DNA of 64,000 nucleotides, taken from positions 186,001 through 250,000 of the forward strand of contig NW_026893849.1 in the NCBI RefSeq assembly GCF_032452875.1, written 5' to 3'. Origin of the DNA: Bos javanicus (Eukaryota > Chordata > Mammalia > Artiodactyla > Bovidae). Position numbers and translations under genes: made by a program. The notes below the pieces were generated by a model that searched no databases, was not told where the DNA came from, and saw only the letters and a program-made list of their open reading frames with translations. Numbering within the stretch: the stretch's first letter is position 1; the number at the start of each line of letters is the position of its first letter. Below are positions 41,601 to 54,072 of the stretch, piece by piece.

Positions 41601-41977
41601 CACGTGGCTGATCATGCACTGATCACGTGGCTGATCATGCACTGATCACGTAACTGATCATGCACTGATCACGTGACTGATCATGCACTGATCACGTGGC
41701 TATCATGCACTGATCACGTGGCTGACATACACTGATCACGTGCCTGATCATGCACTGATCACGTGGCTGATCATGCACTGATCACGTGACTGATCATGCA
41801 CTGATCACGTGTCTGATCATGCACTGATCACGTGGCTATCATGCACTGATCACGTGGCTATCATGCACTGATCACGTGGCTGATCATGCACTGATCACGT
41901 AGCTACCATGTACTGGTCACATGACTGATCATGCACTGATCACGTGACTGATCATGCACTGATCACGTGGCTATCAT
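38626..41977 (+). repeat. Canonical satellite with 21- and 14-monomer HOR
   Basis: TGCAATG of M1 lies at 39073 and 39546, a 473-bp spacing that defines the 21-monomer unit. The 7 extra monomers include GTAAC, GTGAC and TGGACATGCAC forms. Further M1 copies at 40580, 40895, 41207 and 41524 give 315, 312 and 317 bp spacing. The last 0.4 kb duplicates the approach to cassette 4. No gene seen. Confidence 0.92.
39073..39545 (+). repeat. Example of the ~473-bp 21-monomer HOR unit
   Basis: It matches the 14-monomer unit except for a 7-monomer module inserted at M6: TGATCACACATG ending GTGGC, then monomers ending GTAAC, GTGAC and GTGGC, a TATC form, TGGACATGCAC, and a standard form, before M6 proper. 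473 minus 315 is about 158 bp, seven monomers. Confidence 0.88.
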
Positions 41978-42550
41978 GCACTACTCACGTGGCTGATCAT
42001 GCAATGATCATGTAGCTACCATGTACAGGTCACGTGAATGATCATACACCCATCAGGTGACTGATCATGCACTGATCACGTGGCTATCATGCACTGATCA
42101 CGAGACTGATCATGCACTGATCACGTCTATATCATGCACTGATCACATGACTGCCCATGCACTGATCACGTGGATGATCATACACTAATCTTGTGACAGA
42201 TCATGCACTGATCACGTGGCTGATCATGCACTGATACCGTGACTGAGCATGGACTGATCACATGACTATCATGTAGTGATCACGTGACTTAATGGCGCTG
42301 ATCATGTGACTGATCATGCGCTGATCATGTTTGCTATCATACACTGATCATGTGCCTCTGGAGGCAATAAACAAAGAGCTGAGTAGGCACGAATCAAACA
42401 GTCAGCAGGCAATAATCATGGAACTCAGGTGTGAGGAATCATGCTGCTCAGCTGGCAATAATCAAGCAGCTGAGCAGGCAGGAATTACGCAGCTCAGCTG
42501 GCAATTGTCAAGCAGATGAGCAGACAGTAATCACGCAGCTCAGCAGGCCC
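41978..42550 (+). repeat. Cassette copy 6: left flank plus shortened core (R type, one unit lost)
   Basis: The left flank is 41978-42354. The core is 42355-42550, 196 bp where all others are 241. Exactly 45 bp are missing: unit 3 runs through TTACGCAGC straight into TCAGCTGGCAATTGTC, fusing units 3, 4 and 5 into two. The right flank also lacks two monomers (46 bp, the TGTTCACGTGTCTGACC pair), so block B starts 389 bp after the core start where other copies have 480 or 481. 480 minus 45 minus 46 is 389. Confidence 0.93.
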
Positions 42551-43789
42551 AGATCACGTGACTGAGCATGCACTGTTCACGTGGCTGATCATACACTGAT
42601 CACGTGATGATCATGCACTGATCACTTGGATATCATGCACTGATCACGTGGCTGATCATACACTGATCACGTAACTGATCATGCACTGATCACGTGGCTA
42701 TCATGCACTGATCACGTGGCTGAACATGCACTGTTCACGTGGCTGATCACACACTGTCACGTGACATATCATGCACTGATCACGTGGCACTCATGCACTG
42801 ATCACGTGGCTGATCATACTCTGCTCACGTAACTCATGCACACATCACGTGGCTATCATGCACTGCTCACGTGGCTCGTCATGGAATGATCACGTAGCAA
42901 CCATATACTGGTCACGTGACTGATCATGCAAAGATCACGTAAATGATCATGCACTGTTCACGTGACTGATCATGTACTGATCACGTGACTGATCATGCAC
43001 TGATCACGTGGCTATCATGCACTGCTCACGTGGCTGATCATGCAACGATCACGTAGCAACCATGTACTGGTCACGTGACTGATCATGCACTGATCACGTA
43101 ATTGATCCTGCACTGATCACGTGGCTCATCATGCACTGATCACGTGGCTGATCACACATGTATCACGTGACTGATCATGCACTGATCACGTGGCTATCAT
43201 GCACTGATCACGTGGCTGTCATGCACTGATCACGTGGATATCATGCACTGATCACGTGGCTGATCACACACGTATCACATGACTGATCATGCACTGATCA
43301 CGTGGCTATCATGCACTGATCACGTGGCTATCATGCACTGATCACGTGGCTGATCAGGCAATGATCACGTAGCTACCATGTACTGGTCACGTGACTGATC
43401 ATGCACTGATCACGTAATTGATCATGCACTGATCATGTGGCTGATCATGCACTGATCACGTGGCTGATCATACACTGATCACATAACTGATCATGCACTG
43501 ATCACGTGACTGATCATGCACTGATCACGTGGCTATCATGCACTGATCACTTGGCTGGACATACACTGATCACGTGCCTGGTCATGCACTGATCACGTGG
43601 CTGATCATGCACTGATCACGTGACTGATCATGCACTGATCTCGTGTCTGATCATGCACTGATCACGTGGCTATCATGCACTGCTCACGTGGCTGATCATG
43701 CCATGATCACGCAGCTACCATGTACTGGTCACATGACTGATCATGCACTGATCACGTGACTGATCATGCAGTGATCACGTGGCTATCAT
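42551..43789 (+). repeat. Satellite between cassettes 6 and 7
   Basis: Short right flank, one block B (42744), then M3-M14 type monomers with GATCCTGCACTG, CAGGCAATG and TTGGCTGGACATAC variants otherwise typical of the diverged domain. It is reproduced at 55.6-56.75 kb. Only 1,812 bp separate the ORF-start equivalents of cassettes 6 and 7, the tightest spacing in the window. Confidence 0.9.
42744..42920 (+). repeat. Block B, copy 10
   Basis: Cassette-linked form, CACACTGTC start, otherwise like copy 8. Confidence 0.86.
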
Positions 43790-44407
43790 GCACTACTCAC
43801 GTGGCTGATCATGCAATGATCATGTAGCTACCATGTACAGGTCACGTGAATGATCATACACCCATCAGGTGACTGATCATGCACTGATCACGTGGCTATC
43901 ATGCACTGATCACGAGACTGATCATGCACTGATCACGTCTATATCATGCACTGATCACATGACTGCCCATGCACTGATCACGTGGATGATCATACACTAA
44001 TCTTGTGACAGATCATGCACTGATCACGTGGCTGATCATGCACTGATACCGTGACTGAGCATGGACTGATCACATGACTATCATGTAGTGATCACGTGAC
44101 TTAATGGCGCTGATCATGTGACTGATCATGCGCTGATCATGTTTGCTATCATACACTGATCATGTGCCTCTGGAGGCAATAAACAAAGAGCTGAGTAGGC
44201 ACGAATCAAACAGTCAGCAGGCAATAATCATGGAACTCAGCTGTGAGGAATCATGCTGCTCAGCTGGCAATAATCAAGCAGCTGAGCAGGCAGGAATTAC
44301 GCAGCACAGCTGGCAATTGTCAAGCAGATGACAGGCAGGAATCGTGCAGCTCAGCTGGCAATTGTCAAGCAGATGAGCAGACAGTAATCACGCAGCTCAG
44401 CAGGCCC
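43790..44407 (+). repeat. Cassette copy 7: left flank plus core (S type)
   Basis: The left flank is 43790-44166 and the core is 44167-44407, with five intact units. Followed by block B at 44648 and 45350. Its counterpart in the large duplication is copy 10. Confidence 0.92.
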
Positions 44408-44647
44408 AGATCACGTGACTGAGCATGCACTGTTCACGTGGCTGATCATACACTGATCACGTGATGATCATGCACTGATCACTTGGATATCATGCACTGA
44501 TCACGTGGCTGATCATACACTGTTCACGTGTCTGACCATGCACTGATCACGTGGCTGATCATACACTGCTCACGTAACTGATCATGCACTGATCACGTGG
44601 CTATCATGCACTGATCACGTGGCTGAACATGCACTGTTCACGTGGCT

Positions 44648-44824
44648 GATCACACACCTGTCACGTGACATATCATGCACTGATCACGTGGCACTCATGC
44701 ACTGATCACGTGGCTGATCATACTCTGCTCACGTAACTCATGCACACATCACGTGGCTATCATGCACTGCTCACGTGGCTCGTCATGGAATGATCACGTA
44801 GCAACCATATACTGGTCACGTGAC
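44648..44824 (+). repeat. Block B, copy 11
   Basis: Cassette-linked form starting 481 bp after core 7 begins. Confidence 0.86.
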
Positions 44825-45349
44825 TGATCATGCAAAGATCACGTAAATGATCATGCACTGTTCACGTGACTGATCATGTACTGATCACGTGACTGATCAT
44901 GCACTGATCACGTGGCTATCATGCTCTGCTCACGTGGCTGATCATGCAACGATCACGTAGCAACCATGTACTGGTCACGTGACTGATCATGCACTGATCA
45001 CGTAATTGATCCTGCACTGATCACGTGGCTCATCATGCACTGATCACGTGGCTGATCATACACTGATCACGTGACTGATCATGCACTGATCACGTGACTG
45101 ATCATGCACTGATCACGTGGCTATCATGCACTGATCACGTGGCTGATCATGCACTGATCACGTGACTGATCATGCACTGATCACGTGGCTGATCATGCAC
45201 TGATCACGTGGCTGATCATGCACTGATCACGTGGCTGATCATGCACTGATCACGTGGCTGATCATGCACTGATCACGTAACTGATCATGCACTGATCACG
45301 TGGCTATCATGCACTGATCACGTGGCTGATCATGCACTGATCACGTGGC

Positions 45350-45526
45350 TGATCACACACTGTCACGTGACTATCATGCACTGATCACGTGGCATCATGC
45401 ACTGATCACGTGGCTGATCATGCACTGATCACGTAACTGATCATGCACACATCACGTGGCTATCATGCACTGATCACGTGGCTGTCATGCAATGATCACG
45501 TAGCTACCATGCACTGATCACGTGAC
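45350..45526 (+). repeat. Block B, copy 12 (consensus-like)
   Basis: Starts 702 bp after copy 11. It has GGCATCATGC, TGCAATG and CCATGCACTG where copy 11 has the rarer forms, like copy 9. Confidence 0.82.
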
Positions 45527-46416
45527 TGATCATGCACTGATCACGTAATGATCATGCACTGATCACGTGGCTGATCATGCACTGATCACGTGACTGATCA
45601 TGCACTGATCACGTGGCTGATCATGCACTGATCACGTAATTGATCATGCACTGATCACGTGGCTGATCATGCACTGATCACGTGGCTGATCATGCACTGA
45701 TCACGTGACTGATCATGCACTGATCACGTGACTGATCATGCACTGATCACGTGGCTATCATGCACTGATCACGTGGCTGATCATGCACTGATCACGTGAC
45801 TGATCATGCACTGATCACGTGGCTGATCATGCACTGATCACGTGACTGATCATGCACTGATCACGTGAATGATCATGCACTGATCACGTGGCTGATCATG
45901 CACTGATCACGTGGCTGATCACACATGATCACGTGACTGATCATGCACTGATCACGTGGCTATCATGCACTGATCACGTGGCTATCATGCACTGATCACG
46001 TGGCTGATCATGCAATGATCACGTAGCTACCATGTACTGGTCACGTGACTGATCATGCACTGATCACGTAATTGATCATGCACTGATCACGTGGCTGATC
46101 ATGCACTGATCACGTGGCTGATCACACACGATCACGTGACTGATCATGCACTGATCACGTGACTGATCATGCACTGATCACGTGGCTATCATGCACTGAT
46201 CACGTGGATATCATGCACTGATCACGTGGCTGATCACACACGATCACGTGACTGATCATGCACTGATCACGTGGCTATCATGCACTGATCACGTGGCTAT
46301 CATGCACTGATCACGTGGCTGATCATGCACTGATCACGTAGCTACCATGCACTGGTCACGTGACTGATCATGCACTGATCACGTGACTGATCATGCAGTG
46401 ATCACGTGGCTATCAT

Positions 46417-47033
46417 GCACTACTCACGTGGCTGATCATGCAATGATCATGTAGCTACCATGTACAGGTCACGTGAATGATCATACACCCATCAGGTGAC
46501 TGATCATGCACTGATCACGTGGCTATCATGCACTGATCACGAGACTGATCATGCACTGATCACGTCTATATCATGCACTGATCACATGACTGCCATGCAC
46601 TGATCACGTGGATGATCATACACTAATCTTGTGACAGATCATGCACTGATCACGTGGCTGATCATGCACTGATACCGTGACTGAGCATGGACTGATCACA
46701 TGACTATCATGTAGTGATCACGTGACTTAATGGCGCTGATCATGTGACTGATCATGCGCTGATCATGTTTGCTATCATACACTGATCATGTGCCTCTGGA
46801 GGCAATAAACAAAGAGCTGAGTAGGCACGAATCAAACAGTCAGCAGGCAATAATCATGGAACTCAGGTGTGAGGAATCATGCTGCTCAGCTGGCAATAAT
46901 CAAGCAGCTGAGCAGGCAGGAATTACGCAGCACAGCTGGCAATTGTCAAGCAGATGACAGGCAGGAATCGTGCAGCTCAGCTGGCAATTGTCAAGCAGAT
47001 GAGCAGACAGTAATCACGCAGCTCAGCAGGCCC
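46417..47033 (+). repeat. Cassette copy 8: left flank plus core (R type)
   Basis: The left flank is 46417-46792, 376 bp because CTGCCATGCAC has lost one C. The core is 46793-47033 with five units and CAGGTGTGAG in unit 2. The same 1-bp loss is in copy 11 only, so 8 and 11 are sisters. Confidence 0.92.
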
Positions 47034-50000
47034 AGATCACGTGACTGAGCATGCACTGTTCACGTGGCTGATCATACACTGATCACGTGATGATCATGCA
47101 CTGATCACTTGGATATCATGCACTGATCACGTGGCTGATCATGCACTGATCACGTGCTGACCATGCACTGATCACGTGGCTGATCATGCACTGATCACGT
47201 AACTGATCATGCACTGATCACGTGGCTGATCATGCACTGATCACGTGGCTGATCATGCACTGATCACGTGGCTGATCATGCACTGATCACGTGGCTGTCA
47301 TGCACTGATCACGTGGATATCATGCACTGATCACGTGGCTGATCACACACTATCACGTGACTGATCATGCACTGATCACGTGGCTATCATGCACTGATCA
47401 CGTGGCTATCATGCACTGATCACGTGGCTGATCATGCAATGATCACGTAGCTACATGTACTGGTCACGTGACTGATCATGCACTGATCACGTAATGATCA
47501 TGCACTGATCACGTGGCTGATCATGCACTGATCACGTGGCTGATCACACATGATCACGTGGCTGATCATGCACTGATCACGTGACTGATCATGCACTGAT
47601 CACGTGACTGATCATGCACTGATCACGTGGCTATCATGCACTGATCACGTGGCTGATCATGCACTGATCACGTGGCTGATCATGCACTGATCACGTGGCT
47701 GATCACACATGATCACGTGACTGATCATGCACTGATCACGTGGCTCTCATGCACTGATCACGTGGCTGTCATGCACTGATCACGTGGATATCATGCACTG
47801 ATCACGTGGCTGATCACACACGTATCACATGACTGATCATGCACTGATCACGTGGCTATCATGCACTGATCACGTGGCTATCATGCACTGATCACGTGGC
47901 TGATCATGCAATGATCACGTAGCTACCATGTACTGGTCACGTGACTGATCATGCACTGATCACGTAATGATCATGCACTGATCACGTGGCTGATCATGCA
48001 CTGATCACGTGGCTGATCACACATGATCACGTGGCTGATCATGCACTGATCACGTGACTGATCATGCACTGATCACGTGACTGATCATGCACTGATCACG
48101 TGGCTATCATGCACTGATCACGTGGCTGATCATGCACTGATCACGTGACTGATCATGCACTGATCACGTGGCTGATCACACATGATCACGTGACTGATCA
48201 TGCACTGATCACGTGGCTATCATGCACTGATCACGTGGCTGATCATGCAATGATCACGTAGCTATCATGCACTGATCACGTGACTGATCATGCACTGATC
48301 ACGTAATTGATCATGCACTGATCACGTGGCTGATCACACATGATCACGTGACTGATCATGCACTGATCACGTGACTATCATGCACTGATCACGTGGCTGT
48401 CATGCACTGATCACGTGGATATCATGCACTGATCACGTGGCTGATCACACACTGATCACATGACTGATCATGCACTGATCACGTGGCTATCATGCACTGA
48501 TCACGTGGCTATCATGCACTGATCACGTGGCTGATCATGCAATGATCACGTAGCTACCATGCACTGGTCACGTGACTGATCATGCACTGATCACGTAATT
48601 GATCATGCACTGATCACGTGGCTGATCATGCACTGATCACGTGGCTGATCATGCACTGATCACGTGACTGATCATGCACTGATCACGTGACTGATCATGC
48701 ACTGATCACGTGGCTATCATGCACTGATCACGTGGCTGTCATGCACTGATCACGTGGATATCATGCACTGATCACGTGGCTGATCACACACGTATCACAT
48801 GACTGATCATGCACTGATCACGTGGCTATCATGCACTGATCACGTGGCTATCATGCACTGATCACGTGGCTGATCATGCAATGATCACGTAGCTACCATG
48901 TACTGGTCACGTGACTGATCATGCACTGATCACGTAATTGATCATGCACTGATCACGTGGCTATCATGCACTGATCACGTGGCTGATCATGCAATGATCA
49001 CGTAGCTACATGTACTGATCACGTGACTGATCATGCACTGATCACGTGACTGATCATGCACTGATCACGTGGCTGATCATGCACTGATCACGTGGCTGAT
49101 CATGCACTGATCACGTGACTGATCATGCACTGATCACGTGACTGATCATGCACTGATCACGTGGCTGATCATGCACTGATCACGTGGCTGATCATGCACT
49201 GATCACGTGGCTATCATGCACTGATCACGTGGCTGATCATGCAATGATCACGTAGCTACCATGTACTGGTCACGTGACTGATCATGCACTGATCACGTGA
49301 CTGATCATGCACTGATCACGTGGCTGATCATGCACTGATCACGTGGCTGATCACACATGATCACGTGACTGATCATGCACTGATCACGTGGCTATCATGC
49401 ACTGATCACGTGGCTGTCATGCACTGATCACGTGGATATCATGCACTGATCACGTGGCTGATCACACACGATCACATGACTGATCATGCACTGATCACGT
49501 GGCTATCATGCACTGATCACGTGGCTATCATGCACTGATCACGTGGCTGATCATGCAATGATCACGTAGCTACATGTACTGGTCACGTGACTGATCATGC
49601 ACTGATCACGTAATTGATCATGCACTGATCACGTGGCTGATCATGCACTGATCACGTGGCTGATCACACATGATCACGTGGCTGATCATGCACTGATCAC
49701 GTGACTGATCATGCACTGATCACGTGACTGATCATGCACTGATCACGTGGCTATCATGCACTGATCACGTGGCTGATCATGCACTGATCACGTGCCTGAT
49801 CATGCACTGATCACGTGGCTGATCACATGATCACGTGACTGATCATGCACTGATCACGTGGCTATCATGCACTGATCACGTGGCTATCATGCACTGATCA
49901 CGTGGATATCATGCACTGATCACGTGGCTGATCACACACGATCACATGACTGATCATGCACTGATCACGTGGCTATCATGCACTGATCACGTGGCTATCA

Positions 50001-50877
50001 TGCACTGATCACGTGGCTGATCATGCAATGATCACGTAGCTACCATGTACTGGTCACGTGACTGATCATGCACTGATCACGTAATTGATCATGCACTGAT
50101 CACGTGGCTGATCATGCACTGATCACGTGGCTGATCACACATGATCACGTGGCTGATCATGCACTGATCACGTGACTGATCATGCACTGATCACGTGACT
50201 GATCATGCACTGATCACGTGGCTATCATGCACTGATCACGTGGCTGATCATGCACTGATCACGTGACTGATCATGCACTGATCACGTGGCTGATCACACA
50301 TGATCACGTGACTGATCATGCACTGATCACGTGGCTATCATGCACTGATCACGTGGCTGATCATGCACTGATCACGTGGATATCATGCACTGATCACGTG
50401 GCTGATCACACACGTATCACATGACTGATCATGCACTGATCACGTGGCTATCATGCACTGATCACGTGGCTATCATGCACTGATCACGTGGCTGATCATG
50501 CAATGATCACGTAGCTACCATGTACTGGTCACGTGACTGATCATGCACTGATCACGTAATTGATCATGCACTGATCACGTGGCTGATCATGCACTGATCA
50601 CGTGGCTGATCACACATGATCACGTGGCTGATCATGCACTGATCACGTGACTGATCATGCACTGATCACGTGACTGATCATGCACTGATCACGTGGCTAT
50701 CATGCACTGATCACGTGGCTGATCATGCACTGATCACGTGGCTGTCATGCACTGATCACGTGGCTGATCACACATGATCACGTGACTGATCATGCACTGA
50801 TCACGTGGCTATCATGCACTGATCACGTGGCTGATCATGCACTGATCACGTGGATATCATGCACTGATCACGTGGCT

Positions 50878-51000
50878 GATCACACACGATCACGTGACTG
50901 ATCATGCACTGATCACGTGGCTATCATGCACTGATCACGTGGCTGTCATGCACTGATCACGTGGATATCATGCACTGATCACGTGGCTGATCACACACGT
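50878..51000 (+). repeat. ~111-bp five-monomer duplication inside a HOR unit
   Basis: GATCACACACG recurs at 50878 and 50989 with the M11-M12-M8-M9-M10 order repeated between. This turns a 475-bp unit into 585 bp. The same extra block is in the paralogous segment near 63830-63941, so it predates the large duplication. Confidence 0.85.
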
Positions 51001-52411
51001 ATCACATGACTGATCATGCACTGATCACGTGGCTATCATGCACTGATCACGTGGCTATCATGCACTGATCACGTGGCTGATCATGCAATGATCACGTAGC
51101 TACCATGTACTGGTCACGTGACTGATCATGCACTGATCACGTAATTGATCATGCACTGATCACGTGGCTCATCATGCACTGATCACGTGGCTGATCACAC
51201 ATGATCACGTGGCTGATCATGCACTGATCACGTGACTGATCATGCACTGATCACGTGACTGATCATGCACTGATCACGTGGCTATCATGCACTGATCACG
51301 TGGCTGATCATGCACTGATCACGTGCCTGATCATGCACTGATCACGTGGCTGATCACACATGATCACGTGACTGATCATGCACTGATCACGTGGCTATCA
51401 TGCACTGATCACGTGGCTGTCATGCACTGATCACGTGGATATCATGCACTGATCACGTGGCTGATCACACACGTATCACGTGACTGATCATGCACTGATC
51501 ACGTGGCTATCATGCACTGATCACGTGGCTATCATGCACTGATCACGTGGCTGATCATGCAATGATCACGTAGCTACCATGTACTGGTCACGTGACTGAT
51601 CATGCACTGATCACGTAATTGATCATGCACTGATCACGTGGCTGATCATGCACTGATCACGTGGCTGATCACACATGATCACGTGACTGATCATGCACTG
51701 ATCACGTGGCTATCATGCACTGATCACGTGGCTGTCATGCACTGATCACGTGGATATCATGCACTGATCACGTGGCTGATCACACACGATCACATGACTG
51801 ATCATGCACTGATCACGTGGCTATCATGCACTGATCACGTGGCTATCATGCACTGATCACGTGGCTGATCATGCAATGATCACGTAGCTACCATGTACTG
51901 GTCACGTGACTGATCATGCACTGATCACGTAATTGATCATGCACTGATCACGTGGCTGATCATGCACTGATCACGTGGCTGATCACACATGATCACGTGA
52001 CTGATCATGCACTGATCACGTGGCTGATCATGCACTGATCACGTGGCTATCATGCACTGATCACGTGGCTATCATGCACTGATCACGTGGCTGATCATGC
52101 ACTGATCACGTGACTGATCATGCACTGATCACGTGACTGATCATGCACTGATCACGTGACTGATCATGCACTGATCACGTGGCTATCATGCACTGATCAC
52201 GTGGCTGATCATGCACTGATCACGTGACTGATCATGCACTGATCACGTGGCTGATCATGCACTGATCACGTGGCTGATCATGCACTGATCACGTGTCTGA
52301 TCATGCACTGATCACGTGGCTGATCATGCACTGATCACGTAACTGATCATGCACTGATCACGTGGCTATCATGCACTGATCACGTGGCTGATCATGCACT
52401 GATCACGTGGC

Positions 52412-52590
52412 TGATCACACACTGTCACGTGACATATCATGCACTGATCACGTGGCACTCATGCACTGATCACGTGGCTGATCATACACTGATCACGTAA
52501 CTGATCATGCACACATCACGTGGCTATCATGCACTGCTCACGTGGCTGTCATGGAATGATCACGTAGCTACCATATACTGGTCACGTGAC
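52412..52590 (+). repeat. Block B, copy 13
   Basis: Full 8-monomer order with a GTGACATATC start. There is no cassette upstream within 5 kb, so it is not tied to a core. Confidence 0.85.
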
Positions 52591-53456
52591 TGATCATGCA
52601 CTGATCACGTAAATGATCATGCACTGATCACGTGGCTGATCATGCACTGATCACGTGACTGATCATGCACTGATCACGTGGCTGATCATGCACTGATCAC
52701 GTGGCTGATCATGCACTGATCACGTGGCTGATCATGCACTGATCACGTGGCTGATCATGCACTGATCACGTGACTGATCATGCACTGATCACGTGGCTAT
52801 CATGCACTGATCACGTGGCTGATCATGCACTGATCACGTGACTGATCATGCACTGATCACGTGGCTGATCATGCACTGATCACGTGGCTGATCATGCACT
52901 GATCACGTGGCTGATCATGCACTGATCACGTGGCTGATCATGCACTGATCACGTGGCTGATCACACTGTATCACGACTGATCATGCACTGATCACGTGGC
53001 TATCATGCACTGATCACGTGGCTATCATGCACTGATCACGTGGCTGATCATGCAATGATCACGTAGCTACCATGTACTGGTCACGTGACTGATCATGCAC
53101 TGATCACGTAATTGATCATGCACTGATCACGTGGCTGATCATGCACTGATCACGTGGCTGATCACACACGATCACGTGACTGATCATGCACTGATCACGT
53201 GACTGATCATGCACTGATCACGTGGCTATCATGCACTGATCACGTGGATATCATGCACTGATCACGTGGCTGATCACACACTATCACGTGACTGATCATG
53301 CACTGATCACGTGGCTATCATGCACTGATCACGTGGCTATCATGCACTGATCACGTGGCTGATCATGCACTGATCACGTAGCTACCATGCACTGGTCACG
53401 TGACTGATCATGCACTGATCACGTGACTGATCATGCAGTGATCACGTGGCTATCAT

Positions 53457-54072
53457 GCACTACTCACGTGGCTGATCATGCAATGATCATGTAGCTACCA
53501 TGTACAGGTCACGTGAATGATCATACACCCATCAGGTGACTGATCATGCACTGATCACGTGGCTATCATGCACTGATCACGACTGATCATGCACTGATCA
53601 CGTCTATATCATGCACTGATCACATGACTGCCCATGCACTGATCACGTGGATGATCATACACTAATCATGTGACAGATCATGCACTGATCACGTGGCTGA
53701 TCATGCACTGATACCGTGACTGAGCATGGACTGATCACATGACTATCATGTAGTGATCACGTGACTTAATGGCGCTGATCATGTGACTGATCATGCGCTG
53801 ATCATGTTTGCTATCATACACTGATCATGTGCCTCTGGAGGCAATAAACAAAGAGCTGAGTAGGCACGAATCAAACAGTCAGCAGGCAATAATCATGGAA
53901 CTCAGGTGTGAGGAATCATGCTGCTCAGCTGGCAATAATCAAGCAGCTGAGCAGGCAGGAATTACGCAGCACAGCTGGCAATTGTCAAGCAGATGACAGG
54001 CAGGAATCGTGCAGCTCAGCTGGCAATTGTCAAGCAGATGAGCAGACAGTAATCACGCAGCTCAGCAGGCCC
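53457..54072 (+). repeat. Cassette copy 9: left flank plus core (R type)
   Basis: The left flank is 53457-53831, 375 bp because CACGAGACTG has become CACGACTG. The core is 53832-54072 with five intact units and CAGGTGTGAG. It is the most isolated cassette of the right half; its right flank decays to standard monomers within about 150 bp. Confidence 0.92.

Larger units (their letters stand above)
44408..46416 (+). repeat. Satellite between cassettes 7 and 8
   Basis: Same order as 35978-38007: right flank, block B, standard monomers, second block B 702 bp later, standard monomers with a GTGAATGATC form, then a 14-monomer-like stretch with M1/M2 near 46010-46050. No gene seen. Confidence 0.9.
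42660..51049 (+). repeat. Large segmental duplication, left copy (~8.4 kb, offset ~12.95 kb)
   Basis: Matching landmarks: block B 42744/55729, core 44167/57129, core 46793/59745, GTAGCTACATG 47447/60399, and GGCTGTCATG-type junction 50741/63692. The offset drifts from 12,985 to 12,951 through small indels. Both copies share the odd 1-bp loss in CTGCCATGCAC before cores 8 and 11. Its left edge is just right of core 6; the right edge is set by the window end. Confidence 0.92.
47034..53456 (+). repeat. Canonical satellite, HOR-rich
   Basis: GTAGC of M1 at 50036, 50511, 51096, 51570 and 51884 gives spacings of 475, 585, 474 and 314 bp. The 585-bp unit is a 21-monomer unit plus a further five monomers. 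Block B lies at 52412. Near 52960-52975 a monomer reads GTATCACGACTG, with two bases lost. The tract ends in the left flank of cassette 9. No gene seen. Confidence 0.92.
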
